A stretch of DNA of 64,000 bases from Runella defluvii (GCF_014195535.1 NZ_JACIBY010000004.1:1-64000); one strand, 5' to 3'; shown: positions 8,967 to 17,961, numbered from the stretch's first letter. Numbers and translations: made by a program. The notes: generated by a model not told the origin, from the sequence alone.

Positions 8967-8971
8967 ATACG

Positions 8972-9184
8972 CTACGTAGCCAGCAACACAGAAGTACGTG
9001 CTAGTTCCTGCAAACATTTTATGCACAAACAACCTTCATACTGCGTACGCAAATCAGAAAGTGTTTGTTCGGATAGCGTGATTTCTGAACAAACACATAA
9101 ACCCTGTGTTGTAAGCTGACAACGAAATGCTTGCCCACAGCGAGGGCAAACTGGAATTGGGCTTGAATTTGAGGAAGTTGCCAT
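8972..9184 (-). CDS. Small cysteine-rich CWC-family protein
   Basis: The 70-residue product has eight cysteines (residues 13, 16, 22, 30, 32, 52, 54, 57) in the pattern CPRCG-x5-C-x7-CxC-x19-CxCxxC, followed by LQEL. This matches the Cys_rich_CWC family; the central CWC signature reads CVC here. The Cys spacing implies a zinc- or iron-type metal site. Family members have no settled function. Downstream, the repeat array begins almost immediately after the stop codon, so the array is likely to be part of this transcript's 3' region. It is divergent from the padR gene, with a promoter for the latter in the 108-base spacer. Confidence 0.75.
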   Translation of the reverse strand: MATSSNSSPIPVCPRCGQAFRCQLTTQGLCVCSEITLSEQTLSDLRTQYEGCLCIKCLQELARTSVLLAT

Positions 9185-9211
9185 AAAATGGAAAAAAAAT
9201 TTCGCAGGTTG

Positions 9212-9243
9212 TTTGATATATAAAAAACTTATATATATATTTG
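9212..9243 (+). promoter_or_regulatory. Bacteroidetes-type promoter for the padR-tonB cluster
   Basis: TTTG at 9212-9215 and TATATTTG at 9236-9243 are separated by 20 bases, an exact fit to the TTTG-N19-21-TAnnTTTG consensus of the Bacteroidetes primary sigma factor. Transcription would start near 9250, about 43 bases before the ATG at 9293. Confidence 0.6.
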
Positions 9244-9292
9244 TTCACACAATTTAAGAAAATAGTAAGAAAACGAGCTAACCACCGATTTT

Positions 9293-9652
9293 ATGGAAGC
9301 ATCAAGTAATGAATTTTTACGAGGCACGCTCAAAACGATAGTATTAAAGCTTTTGGCCGAACAAGGACGTATGTACGGATATGAAATTACGCAGTCGGTC
9401 AAAGAGCGTACGAGCGGTGAAATAACGCTAACCTTTGGCGCGTTATATCCTGTGTTGCACAAGCTTGAACAAGACGGATTCCTGATGACAGAGTCAGAAG
9501 AAGTGGATGGACGGCTTCGCAAGTACTACTCGCTTACTCCGAGTGGAAATGCGACAGCCGTTCAGAAAGTGTCTGATTTTGAGCGCTTTGTTGAAGCTAT
9601 GCAAAGCTTGTTAAGACCCCAAAATGGGGAAATATCTCTCGCTAAACTCTGA
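9293..9652 (+). CDS. PadR-family transcriptional regulator
   Basis: The 119-residue product is a winged-helix repressor-type protein. The diagnostic N-terminal stretch includes LKLLAEQGRMYGYEIT, the recognition region is TFGALYPVLHKLEQDGFL, and the wing is EVDGRLRKYYSLTPSG. Its length fits small PadR proteins that dimerise through a short C-terminal helix. It is the first gene behind a good promoter, and the genes after it on the same strand encode an unusual TonB-module membrane protein and two TonB-domain proteins. It probably regulates this cluster, including itself. The effector is unknown. Confidence 0.9.
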   Translation: MEASSNEFLRGTLKTIVLKLLAEQGRMYGYEITQSVKERTSGEITLTFGALYPVLHKLEQDGFLMTESEEVDGRLRKYYSLTPSGNATAVQKVSDFERFVEAMQSLLRPQNGEISLAKL

Positions 9653-9683
9653 TTTTGGAATTGAATTCATAACCACTACCGAC

Positions 9684-10208
9684 ATGAAAAAATTAACTCC
9701 GCAACAACTTAGCACACTGCACGACCATCTTATTCGGCAAAACACCAATGATCGCTTAGTTTCCGAATTGCTCGATCACTTGGCTTGCGAAGCTGAAGAG
9801 TACCTCTGGAAAGGTTATAACTTTGATTTGGCGTTGGCAAAAATTACGCAAGAAGCCAACTCTATGGCTGTAAAGTACCTCCGAGATACCTACCAGCACG
9901 AGGTTGCCATGACCGAAGAACAACTTCAAAATGCGAGTTTGGACGATATTATCTTTGAGTTTCGCAACAAAGACTATGGTGCTTACGACCTGCGCCAAGC
10001 CTACCCATTTGCCTTGCGTAGTGCCTTAATTTTGGGAATTGGGTTGTTTTTGATGATGATGGCGTTTTTGTCGGGAATCGTCAAAGGCTCTTGGGACTTC
10101 TATTCTCCTTCAGGTTTAATGTGGGTGCTTGGCGTATCAGGGGTAGCCTATTCAATAGGCTCTTGGTTCCTGAAAAGCCGACAACTCAAGCAGTTGACAA
10201 CCACTTAA
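9684..10208 (+). CDS. Membrane protein carrying only a TonB-type N-terminal module
   Basis: The roughly 174-residue product starts at ATG 9684; an upstream ATG at 9624 lies inside padR and gives an unlikely leader. The N-terminal 75 residues form a helical segment (QLSTLHDHLIRQN, ELLDHLACEAEEYLWKGY) of the kind found next to PadR regulators in Bacteroidetes. Then comes LDDIIFEFRNKDYGAYDLR, followed by Y and a membrane helix, which closely resembles the N-terminus of the TonB protein at 10672 (LDDIVFAQRNQAYGAYELR). A second membrane helix follows, but there is no proline-rich linker and no TonB C-terminal domain. It may interact with ExbB/ExbD-like partners or with TonB; this is inferred from the shared module. 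Confidence 0.7.
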   Translation: MKKLTPQQLSTLHDHLIRQNTNDRLVSELLDHLACEAEEYLWKGYNFDLALAKITQEANSMAVKYLRDTYQHEVAMTEEQLQNASLDDIIFEFRNKDYGAYDLRQAYPFALRSALILGIGLFLMMMAFLSGIVKGSWDFYSPSGLMWVLGVSGVAYSIGSWFLKSRQLKQLTTT

Positions 10209-10248
10209 TTTGAAAATTGGTTAATTAATAACTAATTGATTTACAGCC

Positions 10249-10653
10249 ATGAAACTGCTTCAATGGAAGTGGTGCGGTATTGCTTTGTGTTTTTTTGTTT
10301 CATTGTCGGTAGTGGCACAAAACAATACTTCACGCGAGCCCGTCTTTTCATTTGTGGAGCAACCCCCATCGTTTAAGGGTGGAAAGGATTCTCTATCTCT
10401 TTTTTTGAGAAAACACTTTGTCAATCCCGAAGCGGCCAAAAGTGCCAACGTGAATTGTAAAGTGATGGTCAAGTTTATTGTAGAACCCACAGGGCAGTTG
10501 TCCGATATTGAACTAGCTTGGAGTGCTGGTCATGGCTGCGACGAAGAGTCTCTGCGGGTTGTAAAATTATTTCCTCCTTGGGAACCTGGGCGGCAAAGCG
10601 GAAAAGCCGTGCGGGTTCGAGTTCATTTGACTCTTAACTATCCGTTTCAATAA
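10249..10653 (+). CDS. Secreted TonB C-terminal-domain protein
   Basis: The 134-residue product has a Sec signal peptide (about 1-23, ending VVAQ) followed by a TonB_C domain, recognised by VMVKFIVEPTGQLSDIEL, GCDEESLRVVKLFPPWEPG and the terminal RVRVHLTLNYPF. Unlike a normal energy transducer it has no membrane anchor module or proline-rich spacer, so it would be free in the periplasm. It lies between the protein carrying only the TonB N-terminal module (40 bases upstream) and the full TonB (18 bases downstream). It might compete with or assist TonB contact with outer-membrane receptors. That role is inference; the domain call is secure. Confidence 0.85.
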   Translation: MKLLQWKWCGIALCFFVSLSVVAQNNTSREPVFSFVEQPPSFKGGKDSLSLFLRKHFVNPEAAKSANVNCKVMVKFIVEPTGQLSDIELAWSAGHGCDEESLRVVKLFPPWEPGRQSGKAVRVRVHLTLNYPFQ

Positions 10654-10671
10654 AATAGCCTAAATACAACC

Positions 10672-11493
10672 ATGAAGACAACAGTTTTAGCAGCGTATGA
10701 TACGCTGGATGACATCGTTTTTGCCCAAAGGAATCAAGCCTATGGGGCGTATGAACTACGGAAGTCGTACCCTAAAGTGCTCCAAAAAGCGCTTATTATT
10801 GGAGTTACGGTGTTTTTGCTTATGTTGCTCGTTCCGACCATCTATGGAAAACTAAAAACGAATGAGCAGGCGCAAATAAACATGAAAGAATACACGCTTG
10901 AGAAAGTGCAAATGGAGAAAAAAGAAGAAAAGCCGCTACCCGAACTCGAAAAGCCCAAGGAAGAACCTAAGGTGGCGTCGGTTCGGTATCGGGTACCTGA
11001 AGTGGTTGAAAATCCGCCTATTGAGGAGATTCCTCCTATGGTAGAGGACTTGGAAAAAGCCAATCCAGGACAAGAAACGGTAGCAGGAACATCGGACGAA
11101 GTGGCGGTAGTGGCGCCCGTGGAAGATGCGCCTGCTCCCGAAATTACAAAATCGGTGGAGGTGGAAGCCAAAGAACCCGAAGTATTTGAACGCGTGGAGG
11201 TTGATCCTGAGTTTGCGGGAGGAATCAATGGCTTACGTACATTTTTGATGAATAATTTAAGGTACCCATCGCAAGCACAACGCAGCAACGTGCAAGGAAG
11301 AGTCTATCTGAGTTTTACGGTTGAGCCAGATGGTTCGCTGTCCAACATTAATGTTACCCGAGGAGTTGGGTTTGGTTGCGACGAAGAAGCCGTGCGTGTG
11401 ATGAAACTCATGCCCAAATGGAAACCTGGCAAACAGTCGGGACGGGCAGTACGGGTAAAATTCAACATGCCCATTGTGTTTACGTTGGAATAA
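10672..11493 (+). CDS. Energy transducer TonB
   Basis: The 273-residue protein is a complete Bacteroidetes TonB. It has an N-terminal module with RNQAYGAYELRKSY, a membrane helix at about residues 40-60 (ALIIGVTVFLLMLLV), a long Pro/Glu/Lys-rich periplasmic spacer (about 80-185) and a TonB_C domain (about 190-272) with GRVYLSFTVEPDGSL and GFGCDEEAVRVMKLMP. It would couple the proton motive force to outer-membrane TonB-dependent receptors. No exbB or exbD lies nearby, so it must share an ExbBD complex encoded elsewhere. It is the last gene of the padR cluster and is followed by a hairpin at 11551. Confidence 0.92.
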   Translation: MKTTVLAAYDTLDDIVFAQRNQAYGAYELRKSYPKVLQKALIIGVTVFLLMLLVPTIYGKLKTNEQAQINMKEYTLEKVQMEKKEEKPLPELEKPKEEPKVASVRYRVPEVVENPPIEEIPPMVEDLEKANPGQETVAGTSDEVAVVAPVEDAPAPEITKSVEVEAKEPEVFERVEVDPEFAGGINGLRTFLMNNLRYPSQAQRSNVQGRVYLSFTVEPDGSLSNINVTRGVGFGCDEEAVRVMKLMPKWKPGKQSGRAVRVKFNMPIVFTLE

Positions 11494-11550
11494 AAAAGAA
11501 AGACATACAGCTATCAGTTATAATTACATCTCACACACTTGACAAAGCCT

Positions 11551-11574
11551 CCCGAGAACGTTGCTGTTCTCGGG
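11551..11574. terminator. Hairpin between convergent tonB and barrel genes
   Basis: CCCGAGAAC and GTTCTCGGG form a perfect 9-bp stem around a 6-base loop, 57 bases after the tonB stop. There is no long T-run, so it may end transcription weakly or act as a 3' stabiliser. Confidence 0.5.
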
Positions 11575-11624
11575 AATTGCTGTGTTATGAGTGGCCCTTT
11601 TCGACAAAACCAAGAAAAAGAACA

Positions 11625-11690
11625 CTTGCCCTTTGCCTCTTGCTCCTCGCCCCTTGCCTCTTCACTTGCTCCTTGCCCTTTGCTTTCTAC
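11625..11690. repeat. Degenerate heptamer repeat (TTGCCC type)
   Basis: The sequence is built from variants of (C)TTGCCC(T) and CTCTTGC in phase, for example CTTGCCCTTTGCCTCTTGC. The same motif makes up the in-frame insert in waaA at 23746-23828. It fills the space up to the stop codon of the barrel gene at 11687 and resembles the short tandemly repeated sequences found scattered in some bacterial genomes. Confidence 0.7.
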
Positions 11691-12373
11691 AATCCACCAA
11701 TTCGGTAATTGATACCTACAGAGGCAAAATAGGGGCTTCCAAAGCCGAGCTCGCCGTTTAGTCCAATGCGTTCGGTGACGTAGCCACGTAGCCCGAAGAC
11801 AATAACCTGTACTTGTGGCATGGCAAAACCTGCCCCTACTTTGTTGCCAATGATTCCGCGCCAAAGTCCGCCACCACCTGCTTCTTTGAAGATTTCATCC
11901 ATCTTGCCATCTACCGCGCTAGAACTTCCACTGACGCCCCAAATTCCAATCCCAAGCCGTACGCCTGAGTACATGTCAAGCCGATTGGCATTGCCGTAGT
12001 GAAATAGCGCCCGCGCACCAATTGTAAGGCGCGACACCCCCAAGGTAACGTCGCCGAGATTTTCGTTTTTCTTATAGACAACGTCGTTGAGCTGGAGCAA
12101 AGATTTGTTAAAACTGACGGCGCCACCTACCGAAAACCAGTGGTTGATGCCGTAATCGTAGGCAAGGTTGATTTGCGGAGTAGTCGAAGCTCGCCCCGAA
12201 GAAAAAGCGACAGTCGTGTCAGACGATTGGGTAGAACCTGTGATATTCCCCCGAAAAAAAGAAAATAAACTTACGCCCGACTGAACGCTTACAACATGCT
12301 TGTAATCTTCATTTTGTGCCGATGCACCTAGCGAACAGGCGACTAAACTTGCAACGAGAAAACTTTTTTTCAT
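11687..12373 (-). CDS. Outer-membrane beta-barrel protein
   Basis: The roughly 228-residue product starts at ATG 12373 (MKKSFLVASLVACSLGASAQ, a clear signal peptide); an upstream in-frame start at 12451 adds a leader of unlikely composition. The mature protein has repeated amphipathic strands with glycine and aromatic residues (VSVQSGVSLFSFFRGN, LNAELGFGSP-like, FASVGINYRIG at the end), typical of Bacteroidetes 8- to 10-stranded OmpW/OmpX-like barrels and porin-family proteins. It ends in a hydrophobic strand, as such proteins do. No ligand or function is evident. It stands alone, convergent with tonB, with a possible -7 box upstream at 12430. Confidence 0.75.
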   Translation of the reverse strand: MKKSFLVASLVACSLGASAQNEDYKHVVSVQSGVSLFSFFRGNITGSTQSSDTTVAFSSGRASTTPQINLAYDYGINHWFSVGGAVSFNKSLLQLNDVVYKKNENLGDVTLGVSRLTIGARALFHYGNANRLDMYSGVRLGIGIWGVSGSSSAVDGKMDEIFKEAGGGGLWRGIIGNKVGAGFAMPQVQVIVFGLRGYVTERIGLNGELGFGSPYFASVGINYRIGGL

Positions 12374-12429
12374 GGCTTTTACAATTAAATTAAATTTATT
12401 TTTTGGTATATAAAACGATAAAAATTCTG

Positions 12430-12437
12430 CAAATGTA
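12430..12437 (-). promoter_or_regulatory. Possible -7 element for barrel gene
   Basis: On the minus strand this reads TACATTTG, matching TAnnTTTG, 57 bases before the ATG at 12373. No TTTG -33 box is found at the expected spacing, so support is partial. Confidence 0.3.
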
Positions 12438-12609
12438 GTGAAAATCAACAATTAAGCATTTTTGACCGAGATGGAAGGTACTCTTTATCCCAAGAATATT
12501 AAAAAAAGCATTTGAAGAATACAGCATCATTATGCACTTTTGTAAAAAGCCCTACTGATAAACAACGTTTCAATGGTATTCTTTTCCAACTATTATTGGT
12601 ATATTCCAA

Positions 12610-15600
12610 ATGAAAAACATTTTATCAAGGCATCCGATTCGGTTAGTGTGGCTTTTAATATGTTTGTGGGTAAGTCATAACGGCTTTTCTCAGCGAACTA
12701 TTGCCAATCAAATCAACCAAATAAAAGGGAAAGTAACGCCTAAGCGATACCGCCCTTTTTCAACACCCTTCTCTTCGGCCAGGATTGCGGCCGATACCGC
12801 ATTTGTCGAAGGCGCAACAGTTCATCGGTTTTTGATGAATCAGCCAGAAGTAGGACAATTACAGCTGGACAACAGCAACTTTATCGAAATTTCGTTGCCA
12901 GTTTCGGCTACCAAGAACATTGATTTAGAACTGGTGCCTTACACTATCTTTGGTAAGAATTTCAAGGTTTTAAATGCCAAAAACGAAGTAGTTGAGCCGC
13001 AAAATTTGGGTAAATTTTACCAAGGAATTGTCAAAGGTGATAACCAATCTACTGCTTCAGTTAGTATCATTGATGGAAAAATCAGCGGGATAATTTCCCA
13101 AAAAGAAGGCAATTTTAATCTAGGCTTGGAGGGCGACTCGGGGAACTATATCCTGTTTAACGAGCAAGATTTAAAACAAAAATCGAACTTTACCTGTGCC
13201 GCCGATGAAATGCCTGTGCGGGTAATGGGCCAAAACTTGGTGAAGGAAACGCCCGCCACAAGTAGCCTCGCGAGCAACGTTGCGTGTGGATCGGTCGAAA
13301 TTTATTTGGAAGCCGATTCGGCCTTGTTTGGCCAGCAAGGGAGTTCAATCGCCAATACGGTCAATTACATCAATTCGGTTTTTAGCAAAGTGGCGACTTT
13401 GTACAGCAACGAAGGGCTGTCGGTTGTTATTTCCGAAATAAAAGTGTGGAATACCACCGACCCTTACGTGGGTTATACGAGTACGGGTAATGTGTTAAGT
13501 GCATTCCGTAGTACGATTGGTACATCGTTTAATGGCCGTTTGGCACATTTTTTAAGCGGACGAAGCCTGGGAGGTGGGGTTGCTTATATAGATGTGCTAT
13601 GTGCCAAATCGTACGGACATGGGGTGAGTGCAAACTTGAGCACATACAACCCTAATTTGCCTACTTATTCGTGGAATGTGGAAGTGATAACGCACGAGTT
13701 GGGCCATAATTTTGGCTCTCCCCACACCCAAAGCTGCTCGTGGCCAGGCGGCGCGCTCGACAACTGTTATGCCACCGAAGAAGGCTGTCCTCCTGGCCCT
13801 GCACCGACAAATGGTGGTACCATTATGAGTTATTGCCACTTGACATCAACGGGGATTAATTTTGCCAACGGATTTGGAATGTATCCTGGCAATTTGATTC
13901 GGAGTCGAGCGCAGGATTGTTTGGGAAGTGCCGTTGCGCCGTCTAATCTTGCTGTTCTTGAGGTGTATAATACCCAAGTGTTGGTTTCATGGACGCACAC
14001 GGCAGGGCTTTATACTGTCGAATACCGACAAGTAGGGGCGGGGGCGTGGATTTTAGCGGGTACGTCGGGAAACAAAAATCGGACAATTTCGTCTTTAACT
14101 CCTAATACGGCTTACGAATGGCGCGTCAATGCCAATTGCTCCGATTTTGTTACGGGGACTTTTACCACCAACAATACACCTTCGCCAGGTACCTACTGCA
14201 TTCCTACGCACACCAGTGGATGCACGTATGGTATTTTAATAACAAGTGTACTGCTGGGAGGAACCACTCTTAGCAGTAATTCAGACTGTGCTTCGGGCGG
14301 GTATAGTTTTATCACTTCTCCTGTTAAAAGCTTGACATTAGGGCAGTCAAATAGTTTTACGGTGTCATTGGAAGGATATTATAACCCTGCTCAAATTGCC
14401 ATTTGGGTCGATTTGAATAAAGATGCTCAGTTTCAGGCAAACGAAAGGCTTTTTACCACAACTTCTGCCAGAACACAGGCAATCACAGGAACCATTACTG
14501 TGCCAGCAGGAAGCAGTATTGGCCAAACCCGAATGAGAATTATTGTCAATTTTAGTAGCACCCCCACCAACCCATGTGGTACTTATACGTATGGTGAAAC
14601 CGAAGACTATTACGTCAACCTTGTTTGTCCAGCACCTACCGCTTATACGGTGACAGGTGGAGGTAGTTTTTGTAGTGGAGGAGCGGGGGTGGCTGTGGGG
14701 TTAAGTGGCTCACAGACAGGGGTATCGTATCAATTAAAACGTGACAATACCGACGTAGGAACAGCCATGACGGGGACTGGCAATGCGTTGGTCTTTGGAA
14801 ATCAAACTGTTGCGGGTTCATACACTGTGTGGGCGACCCCGTCGGGTTGTACAGCGACAGCCATGACGGGTTCCGTCTCGGTAAGTGTCATGGCTAATCA
14901 GACCTTGGCAGCGGGAGTAACGGTAAATGCTACAAGCTGCGGAGGTACCAATGGTATCATACCTTTTACGACCACAAACGTATCAAATGGAAGTTATCAA
15001 TTGAGTTACACGGGAGCAGGCAGTCCCAAAACCGTGACAGTAAGTAACAATGCGTTTTCATTAACGGGTTTATCCGTAGGGACGTATAGTAATTTTTCGA
15101 TGACGGTGAATGGCTGTACCGCGAGTGATGCGACGACCAAAACGGTGAGTAATCCACCAAGTCCAGTATTGACTTCAGGGGCAATAACCAACGCCACCGT
15201 CTGTGGAGCTTCCGACGGGAGCATTGCTTTTTCAACGTCTTTTGTAACAAGTGGTACGTATCAGTTGAGTTACACGGGAGCGGGAAGTCCCAAGACCGTG
15301 ACAGTGAGCAATAACGCGTTTATATTGGCGGGTTTGTCGGTGGGAACGTACAGTAATTTTTCGATTACGGCCAACAACTGTACGGGTACTGATGCGACGT
15401 CCAAAACGGTCGCTTATTCAATAGTGCCGACTTTAGCAGCGGGAGTAACGGTAAACGCTACAAGCTGCGGAGGAACCAATGGTAGCATACCTTTTACGAC
15501 CACGAACGTATCGAATGGAAGTTATCAATTAAGTTACACGGGAGCAGGCAGTCCCAAAACTGTGACAGTAAGTAACAATGCGTTTTCTTTAACGGGTTTA

Positions 15601-17961
15601 TCCGTAGGGACTTATAGTAATTTTTCGATGACGGTGAATGGCTGTACCGCGAGCGATGCGACGACCAAAACGGTGAGTAATCCACCAAGTCCAGTATTGA
15701 CTTCGGGGGCAATAACCAACGCCACCGTCTGTGGAGCTTCCGACGGGAGCATTGCTTTTTCAACGTCTTTTGTAACAAGTGGTACGTATCAGTTGAGTTA
15801 CACGGGAGCGGGAAGTCCCAAGACCGTGACAGTGAGCAATAACGCGTTTATATTGGCGGGTTTGTCGGTGGGAACGTACAGTAATTTTTCGATTACGGCC
15901 AACAACTGTACGGGTACTGATGCGACGTCCAAAACGGTCGCTTATTCAATAGTGCCGACCTTGGCAGCGGGAGTAACGGTAAATGCTACAAGCTGCGGCG
16001 GTGCCAATGGTAGCATACCTTTTACGACCACAAACGTATCGAATGGAAGTTATCAATTGAGTTACACGGGAGCAGGCAGTCCCAAAACCGTGACAGTAAG
16101 TAACAATGCGTTTTCTTTAACGGGTTTATCCGTAGGGGCGTATAGTAATTTTTCGATGACGGTGAATGGCTGTACCGCGAGCGATGCAACGACCAAAACG
16201 GTGAGCAATCCACCAAGTCCAGTATTGACTTCGGGGGCAATAACCAACGCCACCGTCTGTGGAGCTTCCGACGGGAGCATTGCTTTTTCAACGTCTTTTG
16301 TACCAAGTGGTACGTATCAATTGAGTTACACGGGAGCAGGCAGTCCCAAGACCGTGACAGTGAGCAATAACGCGTTTGTATTGGCGGGTTTGTCGGTGGG
16401 AGCGTACAGTAATTTTTCGATTACGGCCAACAACTGTACGGGTATCGATGCGACGTCCAAAACGGTCGCTCATTCATTAATGCCGACCTTAGCGGCAGGA
16501 ACGGTAACTCCGTCGGCTACTTGTGGCGGTACGGATGGCGCTATTGCCTTTACGACAACCAATATTCCAAGCGGAAATTACCAACTTTCTTACACAGGTA
16601 CTGGCAGTCCCAAAACAGTAGCTATTGCCAACAATTTGTTTACCCTAGCCAATATACCAGCAGGAGTGTATAGCAATTTTACTATTGTCGTGAATGGTTG
16701 CACGGCACTTGACCCAACCTCAAAAACGGTTAATACTCCTACGTCGATTGGGCTGTTGGCAAGTACAGTAACCAATCCTACGACCTGCGGAGGAGCCAAC
16801 GGTAGCGTTGCGTTTACCACTACGAATATCCCCAGCGGGAATTACCAACTATCGTTTGTCGGTACAGGAAGTCCCAAAACCGTGTCGATTGTCAACAATG
16901 CTTTTACGTTAGCCAACCTCTCCGCAGGAACGTACAAAAACTTTTCTATTTCGTACAACTCCTGTGTTGCACTTGACACAACAACCCAAAAACTGGTCGA
17001 GCCAACACCTCCCAATGCAGGTAGCATTTCGGGAGCATTAGCTCTTTGTGTAGGTGTTCCTAATACGCTGACTACGAACGGAGTAGCGGGCGGAACGTGG
17101 AGCAGCGCAACGCCTTCGGTCGCGGCCATTCATCCAACTTCGGGGGTTATAACGGGGGGCAGTGCAGGAAGTAGCCTGATTACTTATACCGTAAATGCCA
17201 ACGGATGCTCGGCCAGCACTACTGCCACCGTGACGGTCAACGTTGCGAGTGCTGGAGGTAATTTGGCAGGAAGTGGGGCGGTTTGTACGGGTACCAACAG
17301 CTCGGTATTGACGTTGTCGGGCTACACGGGGGCATTGCAAAAGTGGCAATGGGCACTCACGCCTGATTTTAGTTCGGCTACCGATGTTTTCATTGCCGCC
17401 ACCAGCGTGACCACACAGAACCTGACGCAAACGATGTACTATCGTGTTATTATCAAAAACGGGGTTTGTGATGCAGTTAGTTCGCCTACTGCCACCATCA
17501 CCGTCAATCCACTTCCAACGGTCGGTTTTAGCGGCACAGCATCTATCTTCGTGGGCAATACTACCACAGTGTTCCCCGCAACGGGCGGGACTTGGATAAG
17601 CAATAGTTCAGTCAAAGCCAGTGTTACAAACGCAGGATTAGTGACGGGTTTGGAAGCAGGAACGGCCACATTTACCTTTACGGATACGACAACAGGCTGT
17701 AAAAATACTACCTCAACTTTGGTCGTGACCAATAATAGTAATTCTCCTTGTAACCAGACGATTACGTTGACAAGCCCAACCGATGACATTGCGACGGGTA
17801 GTGTGCTGAAACAATCCAATAACAGCATTAGGGCGGCCAATCGAGTGACAGGTACAACGACGGCGGTGACGTACCAGTCAGGTTCTTCGGTAACGCTCCA
17901 GCCAGGTTTTCAGGCCGAAGCAGGGACGGTGTTTAAAGCGCAAATAGGTGGGTGTAATTAA
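12610..17961 (+). CDS. Giant secreted reprolysin-like metalloprotease with repeats
   Basis: The 1783-residue protein has a signal peptide (1-28), a propeptide-like region to about residue 200, and a zinc metalloprotease domain with HELGHNFGSPH (H362, E363, H366, H372) and the Met-turn IMSYCH near residue 407, as in M12B/reprolysin-type metzincins. A fibronectin-III-like domain follows (about 437-515), then a GEVED-type domain (about 520-690, ending YGETEDYYV). Next come eight modules of about 88 residues (766-1470), six of them nearly identical in pairs, then Ig-like repeats. The C-terminus (about 1705-1783) has LQPGFQAEAGTVFKAQI and ends Gly-Cys-Asn, like the 3-coathanger-stack/GCX-COOH sorting domains of Bacteroidetes. 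It is probably exported to the surface or medium to digest proteins. Confidence 0.88.
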   Translation: MKNILSRHPIRLVWLLICLWVSHNGFSQRTIANQINQIKGKVTPKRYRPFSTPFSSARIAADTAFVEGATVHRFLMNQPEVGQLQLDNSNFIEISLPVSATKNIDLELVPYTIFGKNFKVLNAKNEVVEPQNLGKFYQGIVKGDNQSTASVSIIDGKISGIISQKEGNFNLGLEGDSGNYILFNEQDLKQKSNFTCAADEMPVRVMGQNLVKETPATSSLASNVACGSVEIYLEADSALFGQQGSSIANTVNYINSVFSKVATLYSNEGLSVVISEIKVWNTTDPYVGYTSTGNVLSAFRSTIGTSFNGRLAHFLSGRSLGGGVAYIDVLCAKSYGHGVSANLSTYNPNLPTYSWNVEVITHELGHNFGSPHTQSCSWPGGALDNCYATEEGCPPGPAPTNGGTIMSYCHLTSTGINFANGFGMYPGNLIRSRAQDCLGSAVAPSNLAVLEVYNTQVLVSWTHTAGLYTVEYRQVGAGAWILAGTSGNKNRTISSLTPNTAYEWRVNANCSDFVTGTFTTNNTPSPGTYCIPTHTSGCTYGILITSVLLGGTTLSSNSDCASGGYSFITSPVKSLTLGQSNSFTVSLEGYYNPAQIAIWVDLNKDAQFQANERLFTTTSARTQAITGTITVPAGSSIGQTRMRIIVNFSSTPTNPCGTYTYGETEDYYVNLVCPAPTAYTVTGGGSFCSGGAGVAVGLSGSQTGVSYQLKRDNTDVGTAMTGTGNALVFGNQTVAGSYTVWATPSGCTATAMTGSVSVSVMANQTLAAGVTVNATSCGGTNGIIPFTTTNVSNGSYQLSYTGAGSPKTVTVSNNAFSLTGLSVGTYSNFSMTVNGCTASDATTKTVSNPPSPVLTSGAITNATVCGASDGSIAFSTSFVTSGTYQLSYTGAGSPKTVTVSNNAFILAGLSVGTYSNFSITANNCTGTDATSKTVAYSIVPTLAAGVTVNATSCGGTNGSIPFTTTNVSNGSYQLSYTGAGSPKTVTVSNNAFSLTGLSVGTYSNFSMTVNGCTASDATTKTVSNPPSPVLTSGAITNATVCGASDGSIAFSTSFVTSGTYQLSYTGAGSPKTVTVSNNAFILAGLSVGTYSNFSITANNCTGTDATSKTVAYSIVPTLAAGVTVNATSCGGANGSIPFTTTNVSNGSYQLSYTGAGSPKTVTVSNNAFSLTGLSVGAYSNFSMTVNGCTASDATTKTVSNPPSPVLTSGAITNATVCGASDGSIAFSTSFVPSGTYQLSYTGAGSPKTVTVSNNAFVLAGLSVGAYSNFSITANNCTGIDATSKTVAHSLMPTLAAGTVTPSATCGGTDGAIAFTTTNIPSGNYQLSYTGTGSPKTVAIANNLFTLANIPAGVYSNFTIVVNGCTALDPTSKTVNTPTSIGLLASTVTNPTTCGGANGSVAFTTTNIPSGNYQLSFVGTGSPKTVSIVNNAFTLANLSAGTYKNFSISYNSCVALDTTTQKLVEPTPPNAGSISGALALCVGVPNTLTTNGVAGGTWSSATPSVAAIHPTSGVITGGSAGSSLITYTVNANGCSASTTATVTVNVASAGGNLAGSGAVCTGTNSSVLTLSGYTGALQKWQWALTPDFSSATDVFIAATSVTTQNLTQTMYYRVIIKNGVCDAVSSPTATITVNPLPTVGFSGTASIFVGNTTTVFPATGGTWISNSSVKASVTNAGLVTGLEAGTATFTFTDTTTGCKNTTSTLVVTNNSNSPCNQTITLTSPTDDIATGSVLKQSNNSIRAANRVTGTTTAVTYQSGSSVTLQPGFQAEAGTVFKAQIGGCN
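14908..16491 (+). repeat. Three 528-bp tandem repeats inside the protease gene
   Basis: Units start at 14908, 15436 and 15964, with only scattered base differences between them. Each unit encodes two related 88-residue modules (LAAGVTVNATSCGG and LTSGAITNATVCGA). Two more divergent modules follow to about 17020. Identity this high over three copies points to recent duplication or ongoing gene conversion, and copy number may vary between strains. Confidence 0.93.

Noticed and set aside
9624-9683. Upstream start of the TonB-module gene
   Set aside because: The ATG at 9624 lies inside padR and would add a leader with no signal features; ATG 9684 directly precedes the conserved KKLTPQQL segment.
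14966-16306. Repeated minus-strand ORFs of 94 and 72 residues
   Set aside because: They are shadows of the 528-bp repeats in the metalloprotease gene, have no recognisable domain and occur once per repeat unit.
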